Part shown: in pieces, positions 41,110 to 51,076 of the stretch
How the letters are laid out: the number at the start of each line of letters is the position of its first letter
Numbering within the stretch: the first letter of the stretch is position 1
Program-made: the position numbers and the translations under genes
The notes under the pieces: generated by a model
The model's input: only the letters and a program-made list of their open reading frames with translations
Database searches by the model: none
What the model was told of the DNA's origin: nothing
Origin: Argyresthia goedartella
Lineage: Eukaryota; Arthropoda; Insecta; Lepidoptera; Argyresthiidae
Direction of reading: 5' to 3'
Assembly (NCBI GenBank): GCA_949825045.1
Contig: OX463820.1
Location: 4,476,501 to 4,540,500, forward strand
Length of the DNA: 64,000 bases

Positions 41110-41962
41110 GTATTCAAAGTCAAAGTTCTTTATTACTGTAGATAGATATACTAAGCAAACATCATTTTTTGCCTCTTCTCTACATTGGACAATACAGTTG
41201 TCCAATGTAGAGAATAGGCAAAAAATGGAGAAGAAGGAGAAGCAGGGCCTAGAAACTCCCACAAATTGATTTTTAAATCTCTTTTAAAAATTGGTTGTGC
41301 TTGATACAAATATTACAATAATAATTATTATGATTAATAAGCAGGATGTCATTACAAATTAAAAACAGCAAGGTCTGTGTTGAGCTAGATTAACCCCATA
41401 TAGTCCCGTCAGTTAAGTCATTTTGAACATTGTAATATCCATTTTTCGACAAAGTCATAACATGCTTTTTAAATTGCTCAAATGGCAATTTCAAAATTTC
41501 CAGAGGTATCTTGTTGTAGTAGAGAATGCACTGACCCTTGAAAGAATTGCTGACCTTTGCGAGTCTAAACCGGGGAGCAACTAGTCTGTGATTATTTCTT
41601 AGGTAAACATTACAGCTATCGCTAAGTTTGGAAAATATTGTAAGGTTCTGGCGTACATATATATATTTTCGAAAATAAATTGACGAGCTACAATTAGTGT
41701 GTCAAATTCTTTAAAAAGCTCTCTTAAGGAGTCTTGTGTAAGGAGAGGAATATTGTTATTGCTCTTTTCTGTAAAATAAAAATAGTTTGAATATCCGCAG
41801 CTTTCCCCCACAAAAAGATACCATAGGACATGACAATTAAGTAAAATATTCTAGCTTAGATGTAGCCACATCCGTGTTTTGTCTGATGTTCCTAACAGCG
41901 TAAGCCGCAGATCTTATTTTTTCAGCTAATTTATCTATATTGGGTCCCCATTGCAATTTGCT
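41110..41962 (-). pseudogene. Relic of CR1-like LINE: reverse-transcriptase C-terminus and 3' end
   Basis: On the minus strand from about 41960, recognisable protein blocks are LQWGPNIDKLAEKIRSAAYA, VRNIRQNTDV, SCPMVSFCGGKLR (frame-shifted) and ESLRELFKEFDTL. They match the end of LINE reverse transcriptases. Several stops and shifts are present. The 3' part (41110-41230) carries the caaagtcaaag tail and a hairpin with arms of about 28 bp (ctctacattggacaa / ttgtccaatgtagag). Confidence 0.65.
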
Positions 41963-43180
41963 ATTAATAATAATAATAATAATAGTAAAACTTTATTTTC
42001 AGACTCATTTACGAAAAATGTTATCCATAGTTGTCAAAAGAACTTAAAAAAATTATATAGTAAGCAATTATACAGTATTACAAAATGTATGTAGTTATGT
42101 GCTCTTGTCATATTTAAGACTGCTCTCCCCACACTGTAGGCGTACCGCCACCATACGCTCGCTATGGCATGGGATGATCTCGGCGATCGGGAACATGTTC
42201 CTGTCCCACAGGAGCGCCACACCGCCATACGGTCTTCCCTTAACGATTCTCCTCGAGGTATCCACCGCTGAGACACCATGACTGCCAAAATTTCGGTCCA
42301 CGGTGTTGAGGTAGTATCATGTGGCATTAACGATGTTTCCTATAAGGCTATAACATGATGTGTTTTACACAGGTTTCGGACATGTTCAATCGAACTTTTC
42401 AGGTACTGACAATTAAATGACACCAATGTCAAGTTCTTATTAATTTTATTGGTTGTACTAACCATAAAAAAATGTGTGTTTATGTTATCAATTGTTAGGC
42501 ATCAAGTCTTTCCGACACCTTGCCGTTCTGCGGCTTACGTGTGGTTTCCAGAAACCTTCTAAAAACTATGTCCTTGGGCCAAAAGCGGTCTCCTTGCCGA
42601 TTAAGGAATGTATCAACATTCGCAACCGGCACCCTCACTTTAAAGGCATTGAATTTATTGTCTTCGTTGTCATAGGAATTCAACTTGGTTGCTTTTACAT
42701 CTAATCCAGTTTTATATTTCATAAAGCCAGAAATATCAGATGTCTTAGACTCAGGACACACCCTTGACAAGTACAATGACATCATTCTCTCTGCGGCTCG
42801 AAAGTTGAACTGAGGAAGAGGTTCTCCCGTGCCTCTCCTGTTGGTGATTCTCTTTCTATTCTTACCACGAACCAATGTCCACTGCTCATCACCACTATGC
42901 TGCTGCTGAGCAGGTCGCTCATGGTAAGCAGTTTTCACCTTGTCGGCAAAGCTTACTGGCTTAACTGTAGTCGGCAGACTCACATACGTCATGTTCATCG
43001 TGGTCCTGGGGGAGGTTGGTTGTCTTGGTGTGGTACTCACTTTACTACGTTTTTTATTCTTGTTCTTAGTTGTGACTGAACCCGTCGCGGCAGGACATTG
43101 CGTGCCAGGATCTTGTGCGACGGCCTCCTCCTTGTTCTGGTTCTTCCTGTCATGCTTCATTAAGTGTGGGACTACATAAT
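41963..43180 (-). mobile_element. LINE fragment with (TTA)n tail: ORF1 and start of ORF2
   Basis: Minus strand. It ends in a (ATT)n microsatellite at 41963-41990 after an aataaag stretch. ORF1 occupies 43160-42495. The endonuclease start (LTLVSFNCQYLKSS, then SAVDTSRRIVKGRPYGGVAL, about 42440-42095) follows and then breaks off, so the reverse transcriptase is missing. It interrupts the CR1-like relic around it. Confidence 0.7.
42495..43160 (-). CDS. LINE ORF1-type protein
   Basis: 221 aa and uninterrupted. A Lys/Asn/Gln-rich N-terminus leads to a C-terminal domain (about 130-205) with MMSLYLSRVCPESKTSDISG, KYKTGLDVKATKL, NAFKVRVPVANVDTFL and FWPKDIVFRRF. This pattern is frequent in ORF1 proteins of insect LINEs and probably binds RNA. 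The ATG at 43160 is preceded by a plausible leader. The ORF2 that should accompany it is truncated, so the protein would have no active partner from this copy. Confidence 0.7.
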   Translation of the reverse strand: MKHDRKNQNKEEAVAQDPGTQCPAATGSVTTKNKNKKRSKVSTTPRQPTSPRTTMNMTYVSLPTTVKPVSFADKVKTAYHERPAQQQHSGDEQWTLVRGKNRKRITNRRGTGEPLPQFNFRAAERMMSLYLSRVCPESKTSDISGFMKYKTGLDVKATKLNSYDNEDNKFNAFKVRVPVANVDTFLNRQGDRFWPKDIVFRRFLETTRKPQNGKVSERLDA

Positions 43181-43556
43181 GGTTATTCCAAGGTTATACT
43201 TCGTATCATTTACTAATTCTAACGTGTTACTGTCTAACACTAAACTGGTCTCAACTTGCCTGACTTTGGGAAGTGAGAATTTGATGCACTAGAAACTTTT
43301 TGATGCACTGGAAAAGAATTTGATGTCGAGAAACCTCAGCGTTTGATTTAACAACATCATCACCTATCTTTAGGGAGAAATCATTGTCTCTTGGTGTAAC
43401 TTTGCCAGTTTCACGGTTTGTTATTTGCTAAACTGTTTTCATTCTATTATTTGAATTTTGTATTTTCCTATTACGGTTTAAAGTTTTGCAGTTCTACAAA
43501 CCAACTTGAAAGTCTTGGAATATTTGTTAACATAGTCATGAAATTTTCGATCAAAG

Positions 43557-44330
43557 TTATGGGTTTTTTTGTTCATAAAGGTCATACAAGATAACTCCTC
43601 TTTTACGAATTCCAAACGTTGCCCAGTCGTTAAATTTAGATTTGCCGTTGTAGTCACTGACTTTCTTTAATTTAAAAACTTTATTAATTTCTGTTTGAAT
43701 AATGTTGAAGAAGTCTGAGTAGATTTTGTTTGGGTTCTGTTCATTAAAACCGGGTACTGGCAAATTTATATCTAAGTTCTTCGTATACATCTCTAGAGAC
43801 GTATACTAGAGACTAGTCTATAGGATCTAATAGGCATATTAAATGATGGATCAGTCTTATCCTTACTAGCGATCGTGGATGAAACTGTTTAACCGCTGTG
43901 ATCGGATGGTAAGCAGTTAATTACATTTTTAGTTGTGAATGCACTGTCACAAAAAACTTTTTTTAAGCAAGTTTGGCAGGTAAGTGTAAATCTAGTCGGC
44001 TCTAGAAATACATGACATAAATTAAATGATTTGAAAAAAGTTATTAATCTTTGTTTCATTGTTGTTCCTACAAGCAAATTTACATTAAGATCGCCACAAT
44101 TAATTAACTTTTTTCTGTTATTACGTAGTTTAGTGAGGGCTTGCTCCATGATTTTCTCAAATATTTCGAAATTGCCATGGCCTTTTTATCCCTCGGTTGC
44201 CCGTAGATACGAACAATAATATGGCTATCTATCTCAACACAGGATGCCTCTATTTGTCTTTCAACAGTGTTTTCCGTTGTTTCACCTTAATATTATTTTT
44301 TACTAAGATCTATCAGCAGTCTTTCTATTA
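43557..44330 (-). pseudogene. Relic of LINE endonuclease
   Basis: Minus strand: VEIDSHIIVRIYGQPRDK, then LINCGDLNVNLLVGTTMKQR, FNLCHVFLEPTRFT and LPSDHSG, the conserved order of an APE-type LINE endonuclease. It is followed by NPNKIYSDFFNIIQ and KFNDWATFGIRKR in shifted frames. It probably belongs with the reverse-transcriptase relic at 41110-41962. Confidence 0.7.
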
Positions 44331-44352
44331 CATACATACATAGACATACATA

Positions 44353-44404
44353 GACAGCGTTCATACAATACAATACATACGTATTGTATTGTATGAACGC
44401 TGTC
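44353..44404. repeat. Perfect inverted repeat with 24-bp arms
   Basis: Arms beginning gacagcgttcatacaataca are exactly inverted around a 4-bp spacer (atac), 52 bp in all. Preceded by tacatacatagacatacata microsatellite. Capable of a strong hairpin. No element was identified. Confidence 0.9.
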
Positions 44405-44482
44405 CCAATCAACAGAAGCAGTACTAGTTTAAATATTAATACGACGAACCATAGAAAGAGTATAGACTATTTTCAAAAATCG

Positions 44483-44604
44483 ATGGGGTTTAGAAATGGT
44501 AACACTGACCACACGGCTAATACAAAAGATGATGTAATGAACAATGGGGTTTAGAAATGGTAACACTGACCACACGGCAAGTACAAAAGATGATGTAATG
44601 AACA
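44483..44604 (+). repeat. 61-bp tandem duplication
   Basis: Two adjacent copies starting atggggtttagaaatggtaa at 44483 and 44544, differing by two bases near the middle (ggctaa against ggcaag). A recent local duplication. Confidence 0.9.
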
Positions 44605-45365
44605 AAAGACATCAATGAGCGCGTGTGTGTTCCACAAAGATTTAAAATTCAAGTAAACTTCTTTGCATGTAATGTCCTTTGACCCTATACCTACGATAGA
44701 TGGCGCCGTAGTAGAGGATCATCAGTTAATAAAAACCTACTGAGATAATTTGAAATCTGTTGGTGGGCGGATCTTTTCGAACATATATACCGAAGTACCG
44801 GGTATATATGATCGAAAGCGGACCTGCTTAGATTTATGCACGTATCTTTTGTAACCCGCAGCTATTTTTGTGCGTCCCCCACATGGCTGGTCTGGTCTTC
44901 TTTTATTTGACGACCATCTGTCCTATTCCCTTCCGCCTTACCCCATCCTGGGGCTCGGGGGAAGTTAGATACAGGTAGTGGCAATCGCAGCAAGTCTTCC
45001 ATCATCAAATTCCAGAGCGTGTGTCCCACCGCGAATCCCGGAGGAAGCCTTTCATTCCACAGCGGACCGATGAATAGCCCTACGCGGCTGTTAGACATCT
45101 TCATAGTTCACATCTTCCACATTTCGCTTTTAGCAAGTTCAAATGCATTCGCCGTTTGTTCTATCACATGAATGATATGAGGCACTCAGTTCAGACGCTG
45201 GTTTTCCTAAGTTCTAGACTACACTTACTTCCACGAATCACTGATCGAAATCCAGGCCAGTCTACTCCACGGTCTCGTAAACACATTTGGCTTCTCGTAC
45301 ATATTTTCGACACGGCCTCCGATTGTGCTGAGGGTGATCAGTGGTTGGTCACTTAGCCATTTCTC

Positions 45366-45628
45366 CAAAGAGCTCCGTGGTCTAATGGGTTTCACGCTTG
45401 CTTCTGGAGATGCAGATTCAAATCCTGACCATCTACCAATGAGATAAAGTAATTTATCAGTACAGTATCGGACGTTCGGATGACACGTAAGCTGTGGCTA
45501 CGTGGTAGGGTCGTAAAACCCCTTCATCAACCAGTGCTGAGCCAGCGTGGTGGAGTATGGCTTATTATTACTCGTATCAGGGTAAAGGCCTGTGCCCCTC
45601 GGTGGGGACATTGATGGGCTATATTTAC
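45366..45628 (+). mobile_element. tRNA-derived SINE
   Basis: A-box-like ccgtggtctaatggg and B-box-like gcagattcaaatcctg, followed by the same body blocks as 37900-38190 in the same order. It ends near ggtggggacattgatgggct. Plus orientation. Diverged enough from the intron-2 copy that the two insertions are independent and old. Confidence 0.75.
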
Positions 45629-46719
45629 AAGGATTTCGCTTCGTGTACCTGCCATTTATCAAGTGAGGTCGACTTTGGACTCGCCGTTAGGTCCCTTGAA
45701 CGTCGGCGGCTGCCTCTCGACGTTTTGGATGAAGTCTTCCATGCTGGTGCGTCGATGCATTTGGTTCTGGCCGCAACTTGTCGATGCCGATGCTCGCAAA
45801 ACTATAACGGGCATCGCTAGCGCGGCGTGCGGAAAACTCAAAACCAGCGCGCAATTTTCTATAAACTATTTAACTTATTAGTACTTAGTTACGTTTACTT
45901 TGAGTGGTTGATTATTATCAAAGGTCTGTTTTTTATCTCGCGAATGTGTTGAAAAACGTCACACGAAACGCGTGTGCTTTGATCATTAACCATTCATTAC
46001 ACACTCAACTTCCATCACGCGCTCGCCGATCGTATGTAATTCATTCATGTCATTTGTATCATTAAGTATGTACTATTGTTTGGTAAGTAGAGCGAGTTGT
46101 AAACTTTGACAACTCCATATAAACTCGAGTTAAGACGCTGATTAAATAAATATGGGGTGCTGTTTTCATGTGTTTTTCAGGAAATACTGGGCAAATCGTA
46201 ATTAATTTCTGGTATATGTAATTTGACTATATAATCTAGAGATTCTTAATTGGAAAACATGTTTGGATAAAATTTTCTCGATAGAAAATAAATACAAAGT
46301 CAACCCTTTTTTTATGGTTTTATCCTATTACACCGCAGTAGTAAGTGAATATGACTGTGTGATAATTGCAATGTATGAACAATTGTTATTTCTAACGATT
46401 TTCAATTTGAAAGTTAATTCCCTGAAATAGTTTTTTTTTATGTTTTTTTTTTACGTTTTGGCGCTTACGTTGTTTCAGATTAGTCGCGAGTGCATTATTG
46501 GCATCCCGCTTTTTCTTATTCGCGAGTAATTATTGCATCTCACTTCCACTCGACAGCGCATTTTTATTCCATCATCGCCTTAAGTCTTATTCCGCCTTCT
46601 AGCTAGTCGCCCTTAGAATACAAACGGTAGAAACTAATGGTACAAAACAAAAAAACATTCCCTTTCTTTTTATAAGATTCTTTTACGAGTTTTATAAATA
46701 ACCCTAAGCACAATTCCAG

Positions 46720-46944
46720 GCGGCACTCAACGCAGCCACCAAGTCCATGAGCCTGGACCTGAAGAAGGACTGCATCCTCGTAGCTGCCATGCACCCGGGC
46801 TGGGTGCGCACCGACATGGGGGGTAAGAGCGCGCCTCTCGACGTCGAGACCAGCGTTCGAGGCATCTTCAAAACGATTGGGGGTCTGGGAGAGGGTGACA
46901 GTGGCAAGTTTCTGCAGTACGATGGATCTGAGTTGCCGTGGTGA
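46720..46944 (+). CDS. Short-chain dehydrogenase, exon 5 and stop
   Basis: 225 nt, residues 171-244 and TGA. Starts [17 protein letters not shown] directly after YRCSK, contains the conserved [11 protein letters not shown] (cofactor-side loop after the active site), and ends [11 protein letters not shown], the usual end of this family. Acceptor ...ATTCCAG. The 3' UTR continues beyond 46944. Confidence 0.95.
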   Translation, partial: AALNAATKSMSLDLKKDCILVAAMHPGWVRTDMGGKSAPLDVETSVRGIFKTIGGLGEGDSGKFLQYDGSELPW

Positions 46945-47110
46945 TTCGAATGCACTGGCCTTGTAAAGTTTTTAAACGGATGCGTAGATAAGAAATTAGA
47001 TGTAAGTGGAAATATTAAAATGAAATAAGACTAGCGCACACTGAATTGTTTGTTTTGTAGGTACCGAGCTCTCAACATTAAAAACGATTCGAAACCCAAA
47101 ATGGACTTAC

Positions 47111-47179
47111 CCCCACGAGTTTCTTGATCGCCGTCTTTAGCTTCTACTTTCGAGGCCTTGGATGGATTGTTTTTTGGAC
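47111..47179 (-). CDS. Candidate isolated 69-nt exon
   Basis: On the minus strand a strong acceptor (CAATTTGCAG) and a strong donor (GGGG|GTAAGT) enclose 69 nt, with an open frame reading GPKNNPSKASKVEAKDGDQE then TRG. The charged, low-complexity peptide matches nothing I know. It may be an exon of an unrecognised minus-strand gene, or chance. No partner exon was found nearby. Confidence 0.25.
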
Positions 47180-48074
47180 CTGCAAATTGGGCGGCAAGTA
47201 ACATCTGCATAAAATGTCCTAAATTGCTTAAGAAAGTTAGGATATTTCTTGGGCTACGTAGCTACATAAGAGTGAAAATAGTCCAAGAGTTACCAGCGCA
47301 GTTTGTTTGTTGATAGTAATAATTTCTAAGACAAAGTTGTTGTCTTGTATGTTTTTATTAATTAGATTCAATTTAGGTGAAATACAAAGGTTTCTGGGTA
47401 ACTTCATGGCAATCGGTCTAAATAAAGTCCCGCACATCAATGATTACTGGTTATTAAAATGTTTGTATGGAAATAAATAGATAATGTGTGTGATGAGATG
47501 AGATAAATTCGTATTGCTGCTTAAATTCTGGCACTTTAGTGACCTGCAAAGCACGGACAAATTTACCAAGCGGTAAGCAAGTTTTTTTTCTTTTGATTAA
47601 CCTTGTATTAGACGTTAGAGGATGTTGTACGAATTCATGACAAAAATTGTGTGAATCAGGATTTTTTATAGATTGTACAAATATTGTACGAATTGCACAG
47701 GAACGACATGGACACCCCCAAAGGCTAGGGCCAAATCGAGTGACACGTTCCTGTACTTCTTGGTGATAGTAACGTTAGCACAATAGCTCTGACCCTGTCT
47801 AGAGTCCGCCTACAATCTTAGAATAACTTATGTGACGTTCCACAGGTGAAGGTACCTTATTATTGGTATGGAGTTTATGCATTCCACGGTAATATTTGCC
47901 TGAATAAGCTATCGATATCAAAAGGTACCTCCAAACGTGAGTGGTTACGGAGATAAAACATTTCATAACCGAATTAAGAACCTCCACCGTTTTTGAAGTC
48001 TGTTAAAAAGAAGTCAAAAATGGATTTTTGAAGCAGTGAGAAAAAGCCGCTCTTTGCTCCGTAAAAACAGCTCC

Positions 48075-48130
48075 GTGCGCCGTGGTCCAGTGGTTTAACG
48101 TTCGTTCATGCAGAAGATGCGGTTTTTTGG
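48075..48130 (+). mobile_element. SINE head fragment
   Basis: gcgccgtggtccagtggttt (A-box region), then cgttcatgcagaagatgcgg, as in the tRNA part of the SINEs above. The B box and body are lost. Confidence 0.45.
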
Positions 48131-48904
48131 TTTACTGACTTTTGTTTGTCGGAAAACCCAGTTTATAACTTTATGAGCTAAACGTGAAAAAAGTCCCAAA
48201 ATTTCAAGGTTTTGTAGATGCGAAAAGTTTTCCCAAGATATTGTGTTTTACCTATTTTGATATTTACTTAGTTGCACCTGCATCCGTATATAGGGTGTTG
48301 TTTTGTAAAGTTACGCCCGACTCAGGGACGATAGTTTACGCATCGCTTGTAACCAAAAATTTGTTTTACATTTCCCTCGCATGATTTAGATTCACAAATT
48401 GCCTTGACCAATTTGTCCTCAAAATTACCTAATAATATAAATAATAATAACTTTACAAAATAATAACCTGTTTACAAGGTAAAAAGCAAAAACTACTGCA
48501 CCATCTTTTGTAACATATTATTACTCTAACGATTGGTGTAGAAACTAGAATAGAAACCCCCATAAGGTACCTGTGAAACGTTACATATTCTCTCTAATAC
48601 AACTAATTTGTTCTAAAGATATGTTCAATTCCTTCCCATACCTATCTACAAGATCTATCGCAGCTCAGACCAACCGCCCGCTACTTTTAGGAGGCCAGCA
48701 TAGTATCAATTATGTATGTGCATTTTGCCTCGTTTTTCTCCAGCTTCACAACCCCAAGGAACATCGTCGAGCTAGAGTTAGTCATCGACGCATGTAGCTC
48801 TATAATGTCTATATAAGTACATACACCTACCTAATGACATTTGTAGGTTTCAAGATTATGAGTAGGTCACCAGGTTGGTTAGTAGGTAGGTAGTTGGTTT
48901 GAGA

Positions 48905-49135
48905 TATCCCTACCCGAAGGGGGTGAAACGGGACTTTATTGCTATGCCTCCGCTCTGTCCGTCTGTCTGTCTGTCTGTTCGTCAGTGGGCTGTATAACCG
49001 TAATAGATAGAGAGCGGAAATTTTCACAGTAGGAGTATTTCTGTTACCGCTACAGCGACTAATAATTAACAACACGTGTTTAAAAACGGTCAAGTGCGAG
49101 TCTAACTCGCGCACGAAGGGTTCCATGCCACCGTA
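48905..49135 (+). repeat. Dispersed repeats, two families in tandem
   Basis: 48905-49075 matches 9645-9840 (ccctacccgaaggg, gtccgtctg tract, ctgttaccgctacagcgac). 49087-49124 matches 24790-24830 (ggtcaagtgcgagtc, ctcgcgcac, gaagggttcc). Confidence 0.7.
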
Positions 49136-49319
49136 AAATGGTAGGGATGGTGTGGAGTGAATAGTTTGGATTTCACATCGCAAAATGTTGTTTACAAAGT
49201 TATTGGTGCGACGCGACTACTTTCACACTCCATGTACGTAACCAGGTCTATTCATAAGTTTGTATGTATTATTAAAAGAATTGTTGTATGGGAGCCTTAA
49301 ATGTTTATTTTATTCTGTT

Positions 49320-49475
49320 TTTTAGTATTAGTTGTTACAGCGGCAACAGAAATACATCATCTGTCTAACTATCACGGTTCATGAGATACAGCCTGGTGAG
49401 TGGTGACAGACGGACAGCGGAGGCTTAGAAATAGGGTCCCGTTTGGCACCCTTCGGGTACGGAACCCTAAATAAG
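49320..49475 (-). repeat. Dispersed repeat, inverted copy
   Basis: Inverted relative to 48905-49075: ttacagcggcaacagaaata ... gacggacagcggaggcttag ... cacccttcgggtacggaacc. Together with the preceding copy it forms a widely spaced inverted pair. Confidence 0.7.
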
Positions 49476-49863
49476 GGTTCCCCATATAATAGACGTGTTT
49501 ATTGTATATATTTTTTGTACGGAATAGTATCACTTTGCTACGGAACACTCCGTGTGGGATCTGACAAGCATTTGAGAGATTTTTACCTTTTGAGATAAGG
49601 ACAGGCTACAGGTGATTTGGGCGCAGAATATCCCGTTTGCAAAATATCCCTTTCGCAACATGTCCCGTGGGAAAGGGACTTTAAAAAACGGTACATTTTG
49701 AGAAAGGGACTGATTTTTACGAAAGGACATTTCGCGAAGGGGTCATTATGCGCCCAAATTCTACAGTACGTACACACACTTGTAAATGTAAGTAGGTGTC
49801 GACATAATGTACGCCCACTATTTCTCGTACCATCGAAATGCGAAAGGCGTATGTTTCTCAGTC

Positions 49864-49965
49864 ATGGAAATACTACTAAGAGTCTTAGATGAGGAAGATC
49901 TTTACCCGCTTTGTACATGTTACACATCCCTTTGTTCGGACAGAGCGCTGAGAAGTCCATTTTGG
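49864..49965 (+). CDS. Candidate F-box-like gene, exon 1
   Basis: ATG opens MEILLRVLDEEDLYPLC, then TCYTSLCSDRALRSPFW, ending at W|GTAGGT in phase 0. The spacing of EILLRVL, a D-L pair, two cysteines, SDRALR and a final W resembles the F-box motif, which binds Skp1 in ubiquitin ligases. The motif is short of its usual N-terminal part (LP.E). It joins in phase with the exon at 50386-50538. No homology search is possible here, so it may be a remnant or chance. Confidence 0.35.
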
Positions 49966-50385
49966 GTAGGTAGGTAAGCAGATATCTAAAATTTCTGCAA
50001 ACAAAGTAATTTTCCAAGATTCGACACGCTGAAACTGACACTACCGATTGTCAATACCCTCAAAAGGTTTTCTGTGGCAAAAAGATGATTTACTTTCCAT
50101 GGAGGTTTAATGTGACCAAGTGCTTGAAAGCTCCAATTCCAATCAATACTAACATATTTCCTATTTCACGGATCCTGTTAGGCTGCCCCTTTGCTCATCA
50201 TGACAAAAAATAAGCCTATGATTAACCCTGACGGGCCGACCACACTCAGAGCGACTTCGCGCGACGACCGAATTGCGGCGCGGCAAGCGGCGAGTGGCGA
50301 ATCCAACTGTACTTTATTGGTGCGGCTACTTTCATAATCCATGTACTTAACCAGGTACATTTATAAGTTTGTATGTGGTTTACAG

Positions 50386-50538
50386 GTAAATAAAAACCCT
50401 TGGCAAGTACGGGGTCACGCAACTGTGGCATTCATACAATTTCCTACATTTGTTTTCGCGCGGTACTCGTGGGGAGTCTTACGAGGGGGAGAAATGATGG
50501 CTATAGTAAATACGGTATTTGACAAGGTAGTCCAATAA
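50386..50538 (+). CDS. Candidate F-box-like gene, exon 2
   Basis: After an acceptor GTGGTTTACAG, an open frame of 50 codons (VNKNPWQVRGHATVAFIQ ... VNTVFDKVVQ) ends in a stop at 50538. It would complete an 84-aa protein with exon 1. The preceding 50318-50385 resembles 49200-49270 (ggtgcggctactttc ... taagtttgtatgt), so part of the intron is repeat-derived. I recognise no domain in these 50 residues. Confidence 0.3.
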   Translation, partial: VNKNPWQVRGHATVAFIQFPTFVFARYSWGVLRGGEMMAIVNTVFDKVVQ

Positions 50539-51076
50539 ATCTAGAAACTTGTCTCAAGCTGAACCTATTTTAACAAAATGTTTGACAATATCAAAATTGC
50601 ATGTTTCCAGTAGTTGTATTTTATAAACTCAATTTTGTGTTAAAGAGACATCATTTGACTATGACGTCACGTGCTAGTATTTCATAGAACTTTGAACAAA
50701 ATTACCGTTTTGACAGTACCGAATAAAAATTATCTATTTATTTTTATTGGCAGTCAAATACCGTATAACGGCCAATCCTATTTTCTTTTAGTTAGAGGGT
50801 ATGATGATAAGTGAAAACAACAAAATTGGTATCAAAAATCGGATTTATATTTCCGCTTTGCTGTATAGGTTTAAGTATACAGAGTGTAACAAATTGCCAG
50901 GTTACAGCTTTGGCCGCACAGCCGAAATCAAGCATTATAACATTGATACATTTCTTCAGACCTAGTAACCTAAACTTACACATACTAACTACAGAGATAT
51001 ACAGGTAAATCTAATTTATCTACATCATAAGTTATATACAAATATAGCAAAATGTACACCTAAATTTTGAATCGAC
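50539..51076. other. Intergenic stretch and 3' end of the zinc-finger gene
   Basis: The minus-strand zinc-finger gene must end here. On that strand aataaa occurs at about 50738-50743 (tttatt in plus), a possible polyadenylation signal. The short frame at 50811-51008 has no supported function. Confidence 0.4.

Larger units (their letters stand above)
39481..46719 (+). other. Intron 4 of the short-chain dehydrogenase
   Basis: 7239 bp. Holds hairpin-rich AT sequence at 39700-39890 (for example ttcacctaggtgcattaaag pairing with the stretch ending gtgaatt at 39773), a dispersed repeat at 40860-40985, LINE relics at 41.1-44.3 kb, a 52-bp palindrome, a 61-bp tandem duplication and a SINE. The frames at 44862-45104 and 45659-45841 (minus) show no domain I recognise. 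Confidence 0.8.
46945..48905. other. 3' UTR and intergenic stretch
   Basis: Follows the dehydrogenase stop. aataaa motifs occur at about 47419 and later, but none is clearly the functional polyadenylation signal. Apart from the candidate minus-strand exon at 47111-47179 and a SINE fragment at 48075-48130, I see no gene. Confidence 0.4.

Noticed and set aside
42034..42327. 97-aa minus-strand frame
   Set aside because: The frame that encodes the LINE endonuclease (GRPYGGVALLWDRNMF) overlaps it. This one is the wrong frame.
44862..45104. 80-aa minus-strand frame
   Set aside because: It has a protein-like composition but no recognisable domain, splice context or neighbour support.
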